Of a stretch of DNA of 8,575 nucleotides, positions 6,801 through 8,575 are shown in pieces. The position numbers and the translations under genes are program-made. The DNA comes from Candidatus Micrarchaeaceae archaeon. Lineage in GTDB: Archaea > Micrarchaeota > Micrarchaeia > Micrarchaeales > CABMGC01. The DNA lies in the NCBI GenBank assembly GCA_027310795.1, contig DAIDAD010000023.1:1-8575 (forward strand), given 5' to 3'. A model generated the notes under the pieces. It was not told the DNA's origin and did not search any database. It saw only the letters and a program-made list of their open reading frames with translations. Position 1 is the stretch's first letter, and the number at the start of each line of letters is the position of its first letter.

Positions 6801-7226
6801 CTGCACAAGTCCATATTCGAGGCGAATGATGCGGAGCTCAGGCTGAATGATATGTCCGATCCGCTGAATAGCGGGCTAGACATGGTTGTGATGCAGGGAA
6901 AGAACTCATGGACTCTGAACCAGCTCTCTGGCGGAGAGAAGGCATTTGCTGTGCTCGCGCTCCTCTTTGCGATACACAGGTACAGGCCTTCAAGGATATA
7001 CATATTCGACGAAGTCGATTCTGCGCTCGACAAGAACAATTCCAAGATACTCTCGAAGCTCATCAAGAACATGTCGAGGGACGCGCAGTTTGTGGTCGTG
7101 AGCCACAACGACTCGCTTGTTGTCGACGCTGACGTTGCCGTGGGAGTGGTCAAGGAAGGCAACGAGTCTGTTGTTGTGGGCGTGGAGATGGCAGAAGTGG
7201 CAAAGGCGAAGCAAGTGGTTGGTTGA
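3837..7226 (+). CDS. smc: Chromosome segregation protein SMC
   Basis: SMC is a dimeric ATPase that organises and segregates chromosomes by entrapping or extruding DNA loops. All parts are present in this 1129-residue protein. The N-terminal MLYLKSLVIDRFKSF leads to Walker A GANGSGKST (31-39). The Q-loop is MMQGEIHR (Q135), followed by the family stretch NPRERRELIDIASGI (145-159). A coiled coil runs from about 165 to 485. The hinge spans about 490-635, with FYGRAALL and the conserved SGVMTGGTG (622-630), and a second coil of similar length follows. The C-terminal head has the ABC signature LSGGEK (1030-1035), Walker B IYIFDEVDSALD (1054-1065; D1058, catalytic E1059) and the switch His H1090. 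A hinge with GG motifs rather than a CxxC zinc hook separates it from Rad50. ScpA and ScpB, its usual kleisin partners, are not visible here. The TGA overlaps the next gene's TTG start. Confidence 0.96.
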   Translation: MLYLKSLVIDRFKSFRHAELLFNNGFTCIVGANGSGKSTTFDALLFGLGEKSLKRLRVSSFEGLLTASPKSKKGLRKAYVKMVFGGDENIEVARYLRSDGKSGYRVNGRHMKKHEVMEMLSKHGMSSDDTNTMMQGEIHRVIAFNPRERRELIDIASGIKDFDIKKEESLKELEKVDQRISEAMVSLNERRSFLNELGKEKESAESYLEMNKRLKALRYSLLSMRKDELQLAYDESTRKMALADQRKNEFKRRHDELSKNIEQLGAARQALISEMNESTVSSGSRSKKLELYAAESASLNSEISNKEALIVQWAADAAALEAEKKGIEEKIAANGAEIGLLKAEEQEFAKVVAELDYLTLGEKKADEIRNINQKIVELSSRLMNEQELSSKSHADASAIIEKKGFYEKQAMELSSTKEALVKDISVCSNREAEITQRLKSSEQDVKKIDANVKAATASIEDMDEKLIGLREQRSFARPKNSAIESGLDSAFGKEHGFYGRAALLCSYDVEYATALEVAAGPRLDYFVVEDIDAANLMIEHMKKNRLGRATFIPINGVRAASSSAERDKGHVADLVKFDKKFAKVFEYIFEDTFLVKGVDEVKKKGLGKHRYVTLEGELFERSGVMTGGTGFGKMSVRTIDMNIDKLLSEKKAAKDSLDALTGSLFELRKERSLLENELKSVKSTSSKLSSEIAITEKKISDCRLKIEEMVAGLGANEKDAAASEKQRLDTAMEVESLKAKLAVVEKGRGRDAARAEEIKRLNDAREGLNKSRVRIAEIGTENQLTGDRINRISLSQKKLKDDYEKSMKAIKDLKLKLEVVNGSRKKVEDEIKSSSNVATKAYEKLKEIEEDLSSLGMDSGKAAAELSGAERELNELNLSRSQTGTRLDDIKAEFSLYENDIEVIKGKHDEMEGEANLISAKIKDLGNVNLKAPEIYVAKKAEVDEANGKVSVLQSEKDAILDMIKEIESKKLQIFMNTFNEVNKNFTKLHKSIFEANDAELRLNDMSDPLNSGLDMVVMQGKNSWTLNQLSGGEKAFAVLALLFAIHRYRPSRIYIFDEVDSALDKNNSKILSKLIKNMSRDAQFVVVSHNDSLVVDADVAVGVVKEGNESVVVGVEMAEVAKAKQVVG
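7223..7226 (+). promoter_or_regulatory. TTGA stop-start overlap coupling smc to the signal peptidase
   Basis: The smc stop TGA (7224-7226) shares two bases with the TTG start at 7223. No good Shine-Dalgarno precedes it; GTGGTTGG is the nearest G-rich stretch. No ATG, GTG or TTG exists in this frame between the upstream stop at 7130 and 7223, and the next in-frame GTG lies inside the first membrane segment. Reinitiation by ribosomes finishing smc is the simplest reading. Confidence 0.6.
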
Positions 7227-8230
7227 AGAAGAAGCAGAAGGCCGATTATGTAAACTGGCTCCTTTATGCGCTCCTCATAATATCGGTGGTCGTATACGCT
7301 TTAACCAGCAGCGTCGCAGCCGGCGCTGCCGCGTTTGCGCTTGTCATAATAATACTGTTTTATGAGTTCAAGCAGAGCGTCAAAGAAGCGGGGGCAAAAG
7401 GCACTCTTATGGACATAGCAAAGGCCATAGCGATAGTGGTCATAATATGGGTGGTGCTGATACTTGTGCTTGGGACATCGCAGCCTGTGAATGTTGTTGC
7501 AAGCTGCAGCATGCTGCCGAACCTCAACAGGGGCGACCTAGTCCTTCTGCACGGGGTGAGCAATGTCACGACGTTCCTTGAGAGCAATCACATACCCATA
7601 GTCAACGTAAGCCAGGCGCAGTTCAGCCGCATGTACAATAACATGAGCTCCGAGTTCCTTGCTTATTTTGCATATTACAAGAGCAATCCTTCAGACATAG
7701 GGTACATAGGCAACTTCAGCAACTCCTCTTATGCGATAGGGCTGTACAACACAAAGTGCATAGACTACTATTCATACCATTCTGAGCCGCTCAACTACGG
7801 CAAGTGCAGGGTTGCAAACAACTATCAGGGCAGCAACCTGATAAAGTATAATTATTCGATAGGAAAAGCGGTTATAAACGGCACGGTGCAGGATGCGGTG
7901 TACACCTCTCAGGTCACCATAGCGAATACGACAATAATCGAGAATTACTCGAACCCGATAGTGATATACAGCACTACGAGCTCCGATTACTTCAGCGGGG
8001 ACATAATACACAGAGTGTTCGCAGCGCTGAAGGTAGGGAATTCCTATTACATACTGACTAAAGGGGACAACAACCCGGGGCTCGACATGGAATTCGGGAA
8101 TTATCCGATAAACGAGAGCAGCATAATAGGCTATAAAATAGCGTCGGTGCCCATTGTAGGCTATCTCAAGCTAATAATCAGCGGGCAGCTGGGAGCCGTT
8201 GCAGGGTGCAATCAGGTAATGCTCAGGTAA
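7223..8230 (+). CDS. Signal peptidase I, archaeal Ser/His (Sec11-like) type, with a large sequon-rich insertion
   Basis: This enzyme removes signal peptides from proteins leaving through Sec, acting on the outer membrane face. The catalytic Ser is S96 in SCSMLP, followed by GDLV (104-107). H263 in GDIIHRV replaces the Lys of bacterial enzymes, and D282 and D288 in TKGDNNPGLD match the Asp pair of archaeal homologues. The family PIVGYLK segment follows near 310. Three membrane segments are predicted (about 12-28, 31-47, 68-85) where one is usual; with the Lys-rich start and Lys-rich 48-68 loop inside, S96 lies outside. Ser-to-His spacing is 167 residues against about 70 in the Methanococcus enzyme, so residues about 112-255 hold an insertion. 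The protein has ten N-x-S/T sequons, nine in that insertion, plus C179 and C195, which could pair. TTG 7223 is the first start after the in-frame stop at 7130; it overlaps the smc TGA, implying coupled translation. Confidence 0.85.
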   Translation: MKKKQKADYVNWLLYALLIISVVVYALTSSVAAGAAAFALVIIILFYEFKQSVKEAGAKGTLMDIAKAIAIVVIIWVVLILVLGTSQPVNVVASCSMLPNLNRGDLVLLHGVSNVTTFLESNHIPIVNVSQAQFSRMYNNMSSEFLAYFAYYKSNPSDIGYIGNFSNSSYAIGLYNTKCIDYYSYHSEPLNYGKCRVANNYQGSNLIKYNYSIGKAVINGTVQDAVYTSQVTIANTTIIENYSNPIVIYSTTSSDYFSGDIIHRVFAALKVGNSYYILTKGDNNPGLDMEFGNYPINESSIIGYKIASVPIVGYLKLIISGQLGAVAGCNQVMLR

Positions 8231-8234
8231 ATGA

Positions 8235-8489
8235 ATGGAGATAATATCTGACAAGGGAAGGATATGGGCTAAGACCGCGCACGGCGAAGCAGAGCTGGAT
8301 TACAGGATAAAGGACAATTACATGATAATATTCCATACAGGCACGCCTGAAGAGGATATGGGGCAGGGGATAGCAGAGGCGCTCGCTGACAAGGCTTTTG
8401 CACTTGCAAAGGAGAAAGGCATGCGGATAATGCCAGCATGCCCTTACATACAGCACTACATAAAGAAGAAGAAAATAACAGAATACTGA
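8235..8489 (+). CDS. Small GNAT-fold N-acetyltransferase (YjdJ/COG2388 type)
   Basis: An 84-residue protein with the shape of the short GNAT domain family found in bacteria, archaea and eukaryotes (the human NATD1 type). It starts with two strands (residues 1-25) and a third, NYMIIFHTGTP (28-38). The acetyl-CoA phosphate loop is DMGQGIAEAL (41-50), a compact version of the RxxGxG/A loop. A helix (50-62) and the family-typical IMPACPYIQHYIKK (65-78) with Cys69 complete the fold. These proteins are predicted to acetylate an amine using acetyl-CoA, but their substrates are generally unknown, and a conserved Cys in this position has been suggested to matter for cofactor handling. ATG 8235 lies 4 nt after the signal peptidase stop with a weak AGG (8225-8227) ahead, so it is probably co-transcribed with smc and the peptidase. 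ATG 8231 is in another frame and closes after six codons. Confidence 0.82.
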   Translation: MEIISDKGRIWAKTAHGEAELDYRIKDNYMIIFHTGTPEEDMGQGIAEALADKAFALAKEKGMRIMPACPYIQHYIKKKKITEY

Positions 8490-8512
8490 ATACTGGCTCC
8501 CTTGCCTTCTTT

Positions 8513-8530
8513 AAACAAAGTTTATAAAAT
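8513..8530 (+). promoter_or_regulatory. TATA box with upstream BRE-like sequence for the next gene
   Basis: TTTATAAAAT at 8521-8530 is a near-ideal archaeal TATA box, preceded by purine-rich AAACAAAG (8513-8520), which resembles a BRE. Its centre is about 27 nt before ATG 8552, the expected distance from TATA box to transcription start, so the following mRNA is probably leaderless. No Shine-Dalgarno is seen near that ATG. Confidence 0.65.
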
Positions 8531-8551
8531 CCAATTGGTACTTTTATTAAT

Positions 8552-8575
8552 ATGCGCAAAATGAACAAGGCAGCG
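8552..8575 (+). CDS. Start of a gene cut by the window edge
   Basis: Eight codons are visible from ATG 8552 (MRKMNKAA), open to the window end. The support is positional: the ATG lies where transcription from the TATA box at 8521-8530 should begin. ATG 8561 is in the same frame and is an alternative start. The visible residues are basic and too few to suggest a function. Confidence 0.45.

Noticed and set aside
3837..7226. Possible Rad50, which would pair with the nearby phosphoesterase as Mre11
   Set aside because: The centre holds an SMC hinge with SGVMTGG and no CxxC zinc hook. The phosphoesterase is of the short ICC-like type, so an Mre11-Rad50 pair is not supported.

Overview
The window reads as archaeal chromosome with ordinary housekeeping genes, tightly packed and mostly on the + strand. 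The archaeal signs are an RNA polymerase subunit K (Rpb6-like) gene, a geranylgeranyl-reductase-family flavoprotein of the kind that saturates isoprenoid lipids, a full-length SMC ATPase, a Ser/His (Sec11-like) signal peptidase, TATA-like boxes about 27-35 nt ahead of isolated start codons, and frequent ATA (Ile) and AGG (Arg) codons. The lineage cannot be fixed from this sequence. Compact overlapping genes and a sequon-rich exported domain would fit a DPANN/Micrarchaeota-like or Thermoplasmata-like archaeon, but that is inference.

Layout. Positions 2-172 hold the C-terminal end of an unrecognised protein. After an AT-rich promoter region comes rpoK (290-490), which overlaps a 478-residue geranylgeranyl reductase homologue (483-1919) by 8 nt. 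This gene meets a minus-strand ICC-like metallophosphoesterase (1912-2646) tail to tail with another 8-nt overlap. A 55-nt divergent spacer with a palindromic TATA-like element separates the phosphoesterase from a site-2-protease-like (M50) membrane metalloprotease (2702-3751). After an oligo-T tract and a new promoter region, a second + strand cluster runs smc (3837-7226), signal peptidase I (7223-8230, TTG start inside the smc stop codon) and a small GNAT-fold acetyltransferase (8235-8489). A further TATA-like box lies 27 nt ahead of an ATG at 8552, where the next gene begins and is cut by the window edge.

How the genes work together. Two gene pairs are probably translationally coupled: rpoK with the reductase, and smc with the signal peptidase. 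No single pathway unites the window. A membrane theme recurs in the lipid reductase, the intramembrane protease and the signal peptidase, but this may be coincidence.

The most unusual item is the signal peptidase. It has three predicted N-terminal membrane segments instead of the usual one, and an insertion of roughly 100 residues between catalytic Ser and His that carries most of the protein's ten N-glycosylation sequons. I found no CRISPR array, insertion sequence, tRNA, rRNA or clear mobile element, and no convincing previously undescribed multi-gene system.
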